A stretch of 64,000 bases of DNA from positions 6,386,001 through 6,450,000 of the forward strand of contig NZ_CP134500.1 in assembly GCF_031760065.1 (NCBI RefSeq). The letters run 5' to 3'. A model generated the notes under the pieces. The model saw only the letters and a program-made list of their open reading frames with translations. It was not told the origin of the DNA and ran no database searches. Numbering within the stretch: the stretch's first letter is position 1; every line of letters starts with the position of its first letter. Position numbers and translations under genes: made by a program. Positions 56,073 to 64,000 of this stretch are shown one piece after another. Source of the stretch: Streptomyces durocortorensis (GTDB lineage Bacteria; Actinomycetota; Actinomycetes; Streptomycetales; Streptomycetaceae).

Positions 56073-57545
56073 ATGCACACCGACACCGAGCGCTGCGTAC
56101 GGGCCGTCCAGTCCAAGGACGCCCGCTTTGACGGCTGGTTCTTCACCGCGGTCCTGACCACCCGGATCTACTGCCGCCCCAGTTGCCCCGTCGTGCCGCC
56201 CAAGGTCCGCAACATGACCTTCTACCCCAGCGCCGCCGCCTGCCAGCAGGCCGGATTCCGGGCCTGCAAGCGGTGCCGCCCCGACACCAGCCCCGGCTCC
56301 CCCGAGTGGAACGCCCGCGCCGACTCGGTGGCCCGGGCCATGCGGCTGATCCAGGACGGGGTCGTCGACCGCGAGGGCGTACCGGGCCTGGCCTCCCGGC
56401 TCGGCTACTCCGCCCGCCAGATCGAGCGCCAGCTGCTGGCCGAGCTGGGCGCGGGCCCGCTGGCCCTGGCCCGGGCCCAGCGCGCCCAGACCGCCCGCCT
56501 GCTCATCGAGACGACCACGCTCCCGATGGCCCAGGTGGCGTTCGCCGCCGGATTCTCCTCGATCCGCACCTTCAACGAGACGGTCCGCGAGGTCTTCGCC
56601 CTGGCCCCCGGCGAACTGCGCACCCGCGCCGCCCGGGTCCCGCAGGCCACCGCCGTCCCGGGCGTGATCTCCCTCCGCCTCCCCTACCGGACCCCGCTCA
56701 ACCCCAGCAATCTCTTCGGCCACCTCGCCGCCACCGCCGTCCCCGGCGTCGAGGAGTGGCGGGACGGCGCGTACCGCCGCACCCTCACCCTTCCGTATGG
56801 GCACGGCGTCGTCGCCCTCGCCCCGCAGCCCGACCACATCGCCTGCCGACTCTCTCTCACCGACCCCCGCGACCTCACCCGGGCCATCAGCCGCTGCCGC
56901 TGGCTGCTCGACCTGGACGCGGACCCGGTCGCCGTCGACGCGCAGCTGCGCACCGACCCGCTGCTCGCCCCGCTGGTCGAGGCGGGCCCGGGGCGCCGGG
57001 TGCCCCGGACGGTGGACGGGGCGGAGTTCGCCGTACGCGCGGTGCTCGGGCAGCAGGTCTCCACCGCCGCCGCCCGCACCCACGCGGCCCGGCTGGTGAC
57101 CGCACACGGCATCCCGGTGGACGACCCCGAGGGAGGTCTGACACACCTCTTCCCCACCCCAGGTGCGCTGGCGGGCCTCGACCCGGAGGCCCTGGCCCTG
57201 CCGCGCACCCGCCGCACCACCCTCACCACGCTCGTCGAGGCCCTCGCGGAGGACCGGCTGCGGCTGGACACCGACACCGACTGGGAACAGGCCCGCGCCG
57301 AACTCGCCGCGATGCCCGGCTTCGGCCCCTGGACGGTCGAGTCCATCGCCATGCGGGCCCTCGGTGACCCCGACGCATTCCTCCCCACCGACCTCGGCAT
57401 CCGCCGGGCGGTCGAGCGGCTGGGTCTCCCGGCCACCCCCGCCGCCCTCACCGCACGAGCCGCCGACTGGCGCCCCTGGCGGGCGTACGCCGTGCAGTAC
57501 CTGTGGACGGTGGACGACCACGCCATCAACCACCTGCCCGCCTGA
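56073..57545 (+). CDS. alkA: Ada-type/AlkA DNA glycosylase
   Basis: 490 residues. The N-terminal Ada zinc domain has the four Cys in YCRPSCP and ACKRCRP; an AraC-type HTH follows (about 85-190), then the AlkA glycosylase domain with HhH-GPD block MPGFGPWTVESIAMRALGDP and catalytic Asp in FLPTDLG. The methyltransferase half of Ada is absent but Ogt follows directly as a separate gene. Acts on alkylated DNA and can sense methylation. ATG at 56073. Confidence 0.92.
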   Translation: MHTDTERCVRAVQSKDARFDGWFFTAVLTTRIYCRPSCPVVPPKVRNMTFYPSAAACQQAGFRACKRCRPDTSPGSPEWNARADSVARAMRLIQDGVVDREGVPGLASRLGYSARQIERQLLAELGAGPLALARAQRAQTARLLIETTTLPMAQVAFAAGFSSIRTFNETVREVFALAPGELRTRAARVPQATAVPGVISLRLPYRTPLNPSNLFGHLAATAVPGVEEWRDGAYRRTLTLPYGHGVVALAPQPDHIACRLSLTDPRDLTRAISRCRWLLDLDADPVAVDAQLRTDPLLAPLVEAGPGRRVPRTVDGAEFAVRAVLGQQVSTAAARTHAARLVTAHGIPVDDPEGGLTHLFPTPGALAGLDPEALALPRTRRTTLTTLVEALAEDRLRLDTDTDWEQARAELAAMPGFGPWTVESIAMRALGDPDAFLPTDLGIRRAVERLGLPATPAALTARAADWRPWRAYAVQYLWTVDDHAINHLPA

Positions 57546-57557
57546 AGGAGGCGCCCC

Positions 57558-58094
57558 ATGGCCACGACCGTGACCACCACACCCCCGGCGACCAAGCGGC
57601 ACACCGTCGTCGACAGCCCCTACGGCCCCCTGACGCTCGTCGCCACCGACGGTGTCCTGTCCGCCCTCTACATGACCGATCAGCGCCACCGCCCGCCCCA
57701 GGAGGCCTTCGGGGTGCCGGACCCGGAGCCCTTCGGCGAGGCGATCCGCCAGCTCGCGGCGTACTTCGCCGGTGAACTCACCACGTTCGAGCTCCCGTTG
57801 TGCCTGGACGGCACGCCGTTCCAGCGGAGCGTGTGGGCGGAGCTGCTGAAGATCCCGTACGGCGAGACCCGTACGTACGGCGAACTGGCCGAGAACCTCG
57901 GCAAGCCCGGCGCCTCGCGGGCCGTCGGCCTGGCCAACGGCAAGAACCCGGTCGGGATCATCGTGCCCTGCCACCGGGTGATCGGCGCCTCCGGAAGCCT
58001 CACCGGATACGGGGGCGGCCTGGACCGCAAGCAGCGGCTGCTCGCCTTCGAGAGCGGCGGCGGAGGACAGGACGGGGTGCAGGCGCTGTTCTGA
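57558..58094 (+). CDS. ogt: Methylated-DNA-protein-cysteine methyltransferase
   Basis: 178 residues. Active site PCHRV in GIIVPCHRVIGASGSLTGYG; the alkyl group moves from O6-methylguanine to this Cys once. ATG 57558 follows GAAGGAGG, 12 bases after the AlkA stop, so both are made together as an alkylation-repair pair. Confidence 0.95.
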   Translation: MATTVTTTPPATKRHTVVDSPYGPLTLVATDGVLSALYMTDQRHRPPQEAFGVPDPEPFGEAIRQLAAYFAGELTTFELPLCLDGTPFQRSVWAELLKIPYGETRTYGELAENLGKPGASRAVGLANGKNPVGIIVPCHRVIGASGSLTGYGGGLDRKQRLLAFESGGGGQDGVQALF

Positions 58095-58194
58095 ACGGGA
58101 AGAGAGGGACGTGAGCGGGAAGAGAGGAATGCAAGCCGGACGAGAGGGACGTGAACGGGAAGAGGAGCGTGTAAACGAAAGAGAGGGGCATACC
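58095..58194 (+). repeat. Five 20-bp imperfect tandem repeats after ogt
   Basis: Starting directly after the ogt stop: units at 58095, 58115, 58135, 58155 and 58175, each built on ACGGGAAGAGAGGGACGTGA or close variants. The plus strand is almost all purine. The last unit is the most diverged. They lie between convergent ogt and the GDT1 gene. Confidence 0.8.
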
Positions 58195-58232
58195 GGCCAG
58201 GCGGCGGGTACGCCTCTGAGACCGCACCGCCC

Positions 58233-58817
58233 TCAGCCGGTGAAGATCTCCACGGCCGACCAGACCGCGAGGCCCAGCATGCAGATCCCGCCGATGCGCT
58301 GCACGGTCTTCAGCGGTACGCGGCCGGCGATGAACTTGCCCGCGAGCAGCGCGAGGGCCGACACGGACATCAGGGCGGCGGCCGAACCGATCGCCGTGGA
58401 CCAGGTGCCGTTGCTCGCGGCGAGGTTGGCGGTGGTGATCTGCGTCAGGTCGCCCCACTCGCTGATAAAGACCGCCATGAACGCCGTCGAGCAGACCGGC
58501 CAGAACCCGGTCACCGTCTTCACGTCCGTCCCGTCCTCGTCGTCCCCGCCGCTGCCGCGCAGCAGCATGAACGCGCCGAACGCGAAGAGCGAGGCCGAGA
58601 CGAGCTTGACGACCCAGTCGGGCAGCAGCCCGATCAGGCTGCCCGCCCCGACGGCGATGGCGACATGCACGACGAACGCGGACGAGGTGCCGAACCAGAC
58701 GTAGAGCGGGCGCATCCGCGTGCCCATGGCCAGCGACGCGAACATCGTCTTGTCGGGGAGCTCCGCGAGGAAGATCAGCCCGAAGGCGGTGATGACCGCC
58801 AGAGGGTCGAGGTGCAT
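58233..58817 (-). CDS. TMEM165/GDT1-family (UPF0016) transporter
   Basis: 194-residue membrane protein with about six helices in two repeats. The two family motifs are present: FLAELPDKTMFASLAMG and FISEWGDLTQITTANLAAS. A linker with GGDDEDG separates them. Family members export or exchange Mn or Ca. ATG at 58817; the frame runs on upstream to 59063 but that region is a riboswitch. Control by manganese is inferred from that riboswitch. Confidence 0.9.
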   Translation of the reverse strand: MHLDPLAVITAFGLIFLAELPDKTMFASLAMGTRMRPLYVWFGTSSAFVVHVAIAVGAGSLIGLLPDWVVKLVSASLFAFGAFMLLRGSGGDDEDGTDVKTVTGFWPVCSTAFMAVFISEWGDLTQITTANLAASNGTWSTAIGSAAALMSVSALALLAGKFIAGRVPLKTVQRIGGICMLGLAVWSAVEIFTG

Positions 58818-58924
58818 TCCGGGTGGCTTTCTGTGCGAGCCGGGCCCCGGATCTTCGCGAAGCGCCGCTCGGGCTTTTCGGAGGACCACTCGGCCCGGCA
58901 TGACGGCAGCGCCCACGGAGCGTG

Positions 58925-59060
58925 GACGTGTCATACAGGACCGAAGGTCTCGCCCGCCCGTGGGAATCCCTGCGGATCCACGAGCCCGGCCACCGGGAAC
59001 CCGAAGGCTCCAGTGTGTCGACGACCGGTTTGCGGGGCTACTCCCCTTCGCAGCCCTCAA
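58925..59060 (-). promoter_or_regulatory. Probable yybP-ykoY (manganese) riboswitch
   Basis: Minus-strand reading gives AAGGGGAGTAGCCCC (59048-59034) at the 5' side and CGGGCGAGACCTTCGGTCC (58957-58939) at the 3' side. These match the two conserved strands of the Mn riboswitch family (GGGGAGUAGC and GAGACCUUC). It is upstream of the GDT1 gene, a known partner type. Bounds are approximate; 58818-58924 would be its platform. Confidence 0.75.
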
Positions 59061-59119
59061 CACTACCTCACGCGGGCGGAACGGGGTGCAGGTGTTCGAG
59101 TCCGGACGGTCTCGGTAGA

Positions 59120-59139
59120 GTCGCGGTGATCATCGCGAC
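59120..59139 (+). promoter_or_regulatory. 20-bp palindrome upstream of the ferredoxin gene
   Basis: GTCGCGGTGATCATCGCGAC is palindromic at 18 of 20 positions and overlaps a possible -10 TAGAGT (59115-59120). A dimeric regulator site is likely; which one is unknown. Confidence 0.55.
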
Positions 59140-59206
59140 CGGCGGTGGTCGCCCAACCCGCCCCATCCCGCTCTGTCCCACTCCACCGCGACGGGAAGTG
59201 CCCCTC

Positions 59207-59623
59207 ATGAGCCGCCGCCCCCGCCCCCGCCCCGGCAAGGACGTGCCCGCCCAGGGCGTGCCCCGGCCCACCGTCAGCGTCTGCCGGGGCTGCTGCTGCG
59301 GCACCGAGAAGATCCCCGGCGTCGATCACGCGGCCCAGCTGGCCCGGCTGCGCTCCGGTCTTGAGGGCGCCGCCACCGTCCGGGCGGTCGAGTGCCTGGA
59401 CGCCTGCGAGCAGGGCAACGTGATCGTCGTCCAGCCCTCGGCCGAGGGCCGCCGCGCCGGAGGCCGCCCGGTCTGGCTGGGCCTGGTCAACGACGAACAC
59501 GCCGAGCAGGACATCGTGACCTGGGCGGCGGCGGGCGGCCCGGGGCTCGCGGACGCCCCGGACATCCTCGACCTGTACGTCTTCCAGCCCTCGCGGCGGG
59601 TCCGGGCGGGCCTGGACGGCTGA
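59207..59623 (+). CDS. Thioredoxin-like 2Fe-2S ferredoxin
   Basis: 138 residues. Cluster cysteines in SVCRGCCCGTEK and VECLDACEQGN; a C-terminal segment with acidic residues follows. Small electron carrier of the thioredoxin-like ferredoxin fold. ATG at 59207; the frame stays open upstream. No partner enzyme beside it. Confidence 0.85.
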   Translation: MSRRPRPRPGKDVPAQGVPRPTVSVCRGCCCGTEKIPGVDHAAQLARLRSGLEGAATVRAVECLDACEQGNVIVVQPSAEGRRAGGRPVWLGLVNDEHAEQDIVTWAAAGGPGLADAPDILDLYVFQPSRRVRAGLDG

Positions 59624-59634
59624 GCCGGGTCCGG

Positions 59635-60366
59635 TCAGCCGCCGGCCGGCCCGGCCAGCCCCGCCAGCAGCTTCGGCAGCGCCGTACCGATCGGCTCCCG
59701 GACGACCTCGACGGCGAGTTCGTCGTACGGGGTGGGCTCCGCGTTCACCACGATCAGCCGGGCCCCGTGCTCCGCCGCGATCCCGGCGAGCGAGGCCGCG
59801 GGCTGCACCTGGAGCGTCGTACCGACCGCCACGAACACCTCGCACGCCTTGGCGATCGTCATGGCGTCGGCCAGCACCTTCGGGTCCAGTCGCTCGCCGA
59901 ACATCACCGTCGCCGACTTCAGAATCCCGCCGCACACTGTGCACCCCGGGTCCGGCTCGCCCGCCTCGACCCGCTCCAGGGCCTCGGCCATCGAGGACCG
60001 GGCGTGGCAGCGCGTACAGACCACCTCGCGTGCCGTGCCGTGGAGTTCGAGCACCTTGCGGTCGGGCAGTCCGGCCCGCTGGTGCAGCCCGTCGACGTTC
60101 TGCGTGATCACCCGGACCGGGGTGCCGGACCGCTCCAGCTCCACCACCGCCCGATGGGCCGCGTTCGGCTCGGCGTTCCAGGCGGAGCTGGTGCGGCGCA
60201 TCTGCCAGGAGCGGCGGCGGATCTCCGGATCGGCCATGTAGAAGTCGTAACGGACGAGCTTCTCCGCCTCCGGATCCTTCCGCCACACCCCGCTGGGCCC
60301 CCGGTAGTCGGGGATGCCGGAGTCCGTGGAGATACCGGCACCACTGAGGATCGCGACAAGGGTCAT
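59635..60366 (-). CDS. cobB: Sir2-family NAD-dependent deacylase
   Basis: 243 residues. NAD-binding blocks SGAGISTDSGIPDYRGP, TQNVDGLHQRAG, zinc Cys pairs CTRCHAR and CTVCGG, and GTTLQVQPAASLAG. Lysine deacylase; makes O-acetyl-ADP-ribose, a substrate of the macro-domain protein at 55458. ATG at 60366. Confidence 0.94.
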   Translation of the reverse strand: MTLVAILSGAGISTDSGIPDYRGPSGVWRKDPEAEKLVRYDFYMADPEIRRRSWQMRRTSSAWNAEPNAAHRAVVELERSGTPVRVITQNVDGLHQRAGLPDRKVLELHGTAREVVCTRCHARSSMAEALERVEAGEPDPGCTVCGGILKSATVMFGERLDPKVLADAMTIAKACEVFVAVGTTLQVQPAASLAGIAAEHGARLIVVNAEPTPYDELAVEVVREPIGTALPKLLAGLAGPAGG

Positions 60367-60491
60367 GCGGCGAGGGTACGGAGCGGGAACGCGTCCCACG
60401 AGCGGATTTCGCCGGTGCGGGTCCGGCCACGGCCCCGCAGGGCCGACGGTCTCTCCCGCCCGAGCCTCGGCCCCAGCGGGGCCGACGCCGC

Positions 60492-60989
60492 CTACGTGAC
60501 CGGCTCTCCGTCCTCCAGCTCCACCGTGCCGCCGCCGGACACCACCACGTCCAGCGCCGCCCGCACCCGCTGCTCCAGCGGACCCAGCAGATAGCCGCCG
60601 AGCTCTCCCGGGGCGACGAGCTTCCAGGAGAGCAGCTCCTCCTCCTGGAGCCGGATCGCCGCGAACCGCTCGGGGGCGAGCACCCCGCCGTCGTACACGT
60701 ACGCCACGATCGGCGGGCGGCCGGCGCCGCGCACCCAGTCGACGGCGAGCAGCCGGCCCGGTGTCACGTCGAGCCCGATCTCCTCCGACGTCTCGCGCCG
60801 AGCACCCTGCCGGGGGCTCTCGCCCGTCTCCGACTCGACCGTTCCGCCGGGCAGCGCCCAGCCCTTGCGGTAGTTCGGCTCGACGAGCAGGACCCGGCCC
60901 TCCTCGTCGCGGAAGAGGCATGCGGCACCGGCGAGGACCCGGGGGAGTCCGGCGATGTACGCGGCGTAGTCGGCATCGGCAGTGGTCAC
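60492..60989 (-). CDS. Nudix hydrolase
   Basis: 165 residues. The Nudix helix RRETSEEIGLDV is complete; the preceding loop GGTVESETGES is about two residues longer than the usual GGTVExGES. GTG at 60989. Substrate unknown. Confidence 0.85.
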   Translation of the reverse strand: MTTADADYAAYIAGLPRVLAGAACLFRDEEGRVLLVEPNYRKGWALPGGTVESETGESPRQGARRETSEEIGLDVTPGRLLAVDWVRGAGRPPIVAYVYDGGVLAPERFAAIRLQEEELLSWKLVAPGELGGYLLGPLEQRVRAALDVVVSGGGTVELEDGEPVT

Positions 60990-61122
60990 GGCCGCCAGCG
61001 TAGTAGGGGACGCGGGGGCACCGGGGCGGAACGGGGCGGTTGTGGACGCCCATGGCAGATCAGGGGCCGTGCGGATAGGGTCGGGGCGGCGCGACTGCCT
61101 GTTCGAAAGCAAGGGATGCAAG

Positions 61123-62259
61123 GTGACGGACGGAGCAGATGTGGAGACCGCCCGCGTGCTCGTCGCGGCGGACAAGTTCAAGGGCTCGCTCACGGCCGTA
61201 CAGGTCGCTGAGCGGGTGACGGCCGGGCTGCGGCGCGTCGTCCCCGATGTGCGGGTGGAGACCCTGTCGGTCGCGGACGGGGGCGACGGTACGGTCGCGG
61301 CGGCGGTGGCCGCCGGATTCGAGCGCCGGGAGGCGCGGGTGACCGGACCCCTCGGGGACCCGGTGACGGCGGCGTACGCGCTGCGCGGGTCCACCGCCGT
61401 GGTGGAGATGGCCGAGGCCTCGGGCCTCCAGCATCTGCCCGACGGGGTGTTCGCCCCGCTCACGGCCACCACGTACGGCTCCGGCGAACTGCTGGCGGCC
61501 GCCCTCGACGCGGGGGCGACGACGATCGTGTTCGGGGTCGGCGGCAGCGCCACCACGGACGGCGGCGCGGGCATGCTCGCCGCCCTGGGGGCCCGCTTCC
61601 TGGACGCGGACGGCAAGCCTGTCGGCCCCGGCGGCGGGGAACTGGCCGAGCTGGCCGAGGCCGACCTGTCCGGGCTCGACCCGCGCCTGAAGGACGTCGA
61701 CCTGGTCCTGGCCAGCGACGTGGACAACCCGCTGACCGGGCCCAAGGGCGCCCCCGAGGTGTACGGGCGGCAGAAGGGGGCGAGCGAGGAGGACATCGCG
61801 GTCCTCGACGCGGCCCTGGCCCACTACGCCTCGATCCTGGGCCCCGACACGGCGGCCCTGCCCGGCGCGGGCGCGGCCGGAGGCATCGGCTACGGGGCGC
61901 TCGTCGCCCTCGGCGCCCGCTTCCGCCCCGGCATCGATGTGATGCTCGACGTCCTCGGCTTCGCCCCCGCACTCGCGCGGGCCACGCTCGTGGTCACCGG
62001 CGAGGGTTCGCTCGACGAGCAGACCCTGCACGGCAAGGCCCCCGCCGGGGTCGCCGCCGCCGCCCGCGCGGCCGGTGTCGAGGTCGTCGCGGTCTGCGGC
62101 CGCCTCGCCCTGTCCCCGGAGGCACTGACCGGGGCGGGCATCGCGCGCGCCTACGCCCTGGCCGACCTGGAACCGGACCCGGCGGTGTCGATGGCCCAGG
62201 CCGGACCGCTGCTGGAACGGGCGGCGGAGTCGATCGCCAGGGACTTCCTGCTGAGCTGA
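61123..62259 (+). CDS. glxK: Glycerate kinase
   Basis: 378 residues. Blocks: VLVAADKFKGSLTAVQVAER, SVADGGDGTVAAAVAAG, VFGVGGSATTDGGAGMLAAL, LVVTGEGSLDEQTLHGKAP. Family: GarK/GlxK. It phosphorylates glycerate from glyoxylate and serine routes. GTG 61123 follows AAGGGA. Confidence 0.93.
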   Translation: MTDGADVETARVLVAADKFKGSLTAVQVAERVTAGLRRVVPDVRVETLSVADGGDGTVAAAVAAGFERREARVTGPLGDPVTAAYALRGSTAVVEMAEASGLQHLPDGVFAPLTATTYGSGELLAAALDAGATTIVFGVGGSATTDGGAGMLAALGARFLDADGKPVGPGGGELAELAEADLSGLDPRLKDVDLVLASDVDNPLTGPKGAPEVYGRQKGASEEDIAVLDAALAHYASILGPDTAALPGAGAAGGIGYGALVALGARFRPGIDVMLDVLGFAPALARATLVVTGEGSLDEQTLHGKAPAGVAAAARAAGVEVVAVCGRLALSPEALTGAGIARAYALADLEPDPAVSMAQAGPLLERAAESIARDFLLS

Positions 62260-62307
62260 CGCACGCACGTACGCACGGGGGACCACGGGGGACCACGGGG
62301 TACGGGG

Positions 62308-62335
62308 AGGGGGCCGGGCAGCGACCGGGCCCCCT
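62308..62335. terminator. Bidirectional hairpin terminator
   Basis: AGGGGGCC (62308-62315) pairs with GGCCCCCT (62328-62335) between convergent glycerate kinase and the PucR-type gene. A GGGGGACCAC direct repeat lies just before. Confidence 0.65.
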
Positions 62336-62342
62336 ACCGGCC

Positions 62343-63074
62343 TCACGGCGGCGCCGACGTCAGCCGCAGCGCGTCCAGCGCCAGCACCAGGTCGACCAGT
62401 TCGCGCGGCCGTGACAGCGACCGGCCCGTCAGGCCCTCCAGCCGCCGCAGCCGGTTGCACACCGTGTTGCGGTGACACCGCAGCCGGGCCGCCGCCCGCC
62501 CCGCCGAGCCCCCGCACTCCAGCCACGCCTCCAGCGTCCCCACCAGCAGCGACCGCTCCGCAGGCGCGAGGGTCAGCAACGGGCCGAACACCTCCGCCAG
62601 GAGCCGGGTGGACAGCTCCGGGCGGCTCACCAGCAGGGCCGCCGGCAGCCGCTCGTCCAGCCGTACGATCTCCCGGCTCCCCGGCTCGCACGTCAGCAGC
62701 GCCGTACCCGCCAGCCGGTGCGCCGCGGCCAACTCCGCCAGCGAACCCACCACCGGGCTCACACCCCCCGGCCCCGCGCCCCGCTCCCTCAGCCACGCCG
62801 CGGCCCGGGCCGGGCCAGCCGGTCCCAGCAGCACCACGGCGACCTCCCGGCCCGACGCGTCACCCCCACCGCACCAGCACCAGCGCGTCCCGTCCGGATC
62901 AGGGCCCGGGGTTGCCGCCGAGGGCCCCGGCTCGGGCGAGTCCAGGACCACCACCGCGTACCGCCCCCGTTCGGGCAGCCCGAGCGCCCGCGCCGCGCGC
63001 TCCACCAGGTCCGGGGGGTTCCGGCCGGCCAGCAGCGGGCCGAGCAGCACCTCGTACCGCGTTTCACGCCGCAT
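62343..63074 (-). CDS. PucR-type regulator, N-terminus damaged
   Basis: 243 residues as read from ATG 63074. The C-terminus is a PucR HTH: LECGGSAGRAAARLRCHRNT, VCNRLRRLEGLTGRSL. The N-terminus seems incomplete: in another frame, 63208-63120 reads MRVTSEGGAALCTRTGPVTR and GRPAVRPLA, then this frame continues ILVGHQERPDPGTEQRMRRE. Together they look like one protein split by a frameshift. Divergent from livF, so the target may be that transporter. Confidence 0.65.
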   Translation of the reverse strand: MRRETRYEVLLGPLLAGRNPPDLVERAARALGLPERGRYAVVVLDSPEPGPSAATPGPDPDGTRWCWCGGGDASGREVAVVLLGPAGPARAAAWLRERGAGPGGVSPVVGSLAELAAAHRLAGTALLTCEPGSREIVRLDERLPAALLVSRPELSTRLLAEVFGPLLTLAPAERSLLVGTLEAWLECGGSAGRAAARLRCHRNTVCNRLRRLEGLTGRSLSRPRELVDLVLALDALRLTSAPP

Positions 63075-63326
63075 CCGCTGCTCCGTCCCCGGGTCCGGGC
63101 GCTCCTGATGACCGACGAGGATGCCAGCGGCCGCACGGCGGGGCGCCCGCGCGTCACGGGTCCTGTGCGCGTGCACAACGCGGCCCCGCCTTCGCTGGTC
63201 ACCCGCATCGACTCCACCCCGCGCTGTGGACGCGCGTCCGGCCCGGTGCTGGTCTGTGGCACCACCCCCCCCACGCACGAGCACCACGGAAGAGCACGAC
63301 ACGACAAGGCGGAAGGAGGAGGACGC

Positions 63327-64000
63327 ATGGCAACGCTAGAGATCCGCGCGCTGTCCGTCGGCTACGGCCCGGTCCGGGCGCTGCGCGACATCTCCGTCGA
63401 TGTGCCGGACGGCGCGATCACCGCCGTACTCGGCGGCAACGGCGCGGGCAAGACCACGCTGCTGCGGGCCGTGTCGCGGACCCTCGGCTTCCACCGCGGG
63501 ACGGGCACCGGCACGATCCGGTTCGACGGCCGCCCCCTGGAGGGGCTGCGGCCCGCCCAGGTGGTGGCCGCCGGAGTGGTCCAGGTACCGGAGGGCCGGC
63601 AGGTCTTCGCCCGGATGACGGTGGCCGACAACCTGCGGGCGGGCGCCCTCGGGGCCCGCGGCGGGCGCAAGCGGACGAACGCCGCACTGACCCGGGTGCA
63701 CGAGCTGTTCCCGGTACTGGCCGACCGCGCGAACCAGCGGGCCGGGCTGCTGTCCGGCGGCGAGCAGCAGATGCTGGCGATGGGCCGCGCCCTGATGGCC
63801 GGACCCCGGCTGCTCCTGCTGGACGAGCCCTCGCTCGGCCTCGCCCCGCTGATGGCGGCCAGGATCGCGGAGACCGTGCAGGAGATCAACGCGAGCGGCA
63901 CCTCCGTCATGCTCGTCGAGCAGAACGCGGCCATCGCGTTGCGGCTCGCCTCCACGGCGTACGTCCTCGATGTCGGCGAGGTCGCCCTGTCCGGGCCCGC
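63327..64000 (+). CDS. livF: Branched-chain amino-acid ABC ATPase (5' part)
   Basis: First 224 residues; runs off the window. Walker A LGGNGAGKTTLL, signature LLSGGEQQMLAMGRALM, Walker B LLLLDEPSLGLAPLM. The LivF type contributes the second ATPase of the leucine/isoleucine/valine importer. ATG 63327 follows GGAAGGAGGAGG. The rest of the liv operon probably lies downstream of the window. Confidence 0.93.
   Translation, partial: MATLEIRALSVGYGPVRALRDISVDVPDGAITAVLGGNGAGKTTLLRAVSRTLGFHRGTGTGTIRFDGRPLEGLRPAQVVAAGVVQVPEGRQVFARMTVADNLRAGALGARGGRKRTNAALTRVHELFPVLADRANQRAGLLSGGEQQMLAMGRALMAGPRLLLLDEPSLGLAPLMAARIAETVQEINASGTSVMLVEQNAAIALRLASTAYVLDVGEVALSGP

Noticed and set aside
58818..59063. Upstream extension of the GDT1-family protein
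   Set aside because: The extra residues have no membrane or family character and coincide with the riboswitch.
60982..61122. Upstream extension of glycerate kinase
   Set aside because: It overlaps the divergent Nudix start and lacks homology; GTG 61123 fits.

Overview
The window is chromosomal DNA from a Streptomyces or very close relative. The evidence is very high G+C with a strong third-position bias, many GTG starts and one TTG start, 4-base ATGA/GTGA stop-start overlaps, F420-type oxidoreductases, an IdeR/DmdR-type iron box, and Streptomyces-style proteins such as a fused PcaL, Imm49 and a gluABCD-type uptake operon. I see no insertion sequence, prophage, CRISPR array, tRNA, rRNA or secondary-metabolite megasynthase. 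The window is mostly metabolic chromosome, with decayed gene pieces in several intergenic gaps.

Layout. 1-2.7 kb: end of a sugar ABC importer with a ROK sugar kinase. 2.8-8 kb: membrane protein, PcaL, metallo-hydrolase, exonuclease III, SDR, small protein. 8.1-11.3 kb: glutamate-type ABC importer. 11.5-19.7 kb: L,D-transpeptidase, unknown membrane protein, gamma-glutamyltransferase, GH75 chitosanase, a methionine aminopeptidase divergent from an XRE regulator with a shared operator, PPOX protein, Pro/Ala-rich protein. 19.9-24.5 kb: N-carbamoyl amidohydrolase, aminotransferase, dihydropyrimidinase and LLM oxidoreductase, which look like one pyrimidine/hydantoin catabolic operon. 24.7-33 kb: secreted proteins, amidase, monomeric isocitrate dehydrogenase, membrane molybdopterin oxidoreductase plus fasciclin lipoprotein. 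33.1-39.9 kb: lipoate ligase family protein and a five-gene valine catabolic operon (mmsA, acyl-CoA dehydrogenase, 3-hydroxyisobutyryl-CoA hydrolase, mmsB, enoyl-CoA hydratase). 40-44.5 kb: cobF between two cobalamin riboswitches, one on the minus strand aimed at the mmsA operon and one on the plus strand leading metE. 44.6-47.4 kb: an Imm49 protein and an iron-box siderophore remnant with a lysine/ornithine N-hydroxylase. 47.4-50.7 kb: etfBA, then a TetR regulator with four operator-like palindromes and a DUF35 protein. 51-58 kb: second gamma-glutamyltransferase, inositol-phosphatase family protein, FAD oxidoreductase, macro domain, Ada-AlkA and Ogt. 58.2-64 kb: GDT1-family transporter behind a probable manganese (yybP-ykoY) riboswitch, 2Fe-2S ferredoxin, sirtuin, Nudix, glycerate kinase, a damaged PucR-type regulator and the start of livF.

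The most connected part is 34.5-44.4 kb. Valine carbon leaves as propionyl-CoA, whose usual further route needs the B12 enzyme methylmalonyl-CoA mutase. cobF makes a B12 precursor, and metE is the methionine synthase that does not need B12. Two B12 riboswitches face away from each other across this locus. The other main leads are the XRE/map operator, the TetR operator set, the Mn riboswitch, the pyrimidine operon with an F420-type enzyme, and a set of decayed gene ends (LuxR, FAD monooxygenase, DHHA1, PLP decarboxylase, DJ-1/PfpI, PucR). All family names rest on reading motifs; no database search was run.
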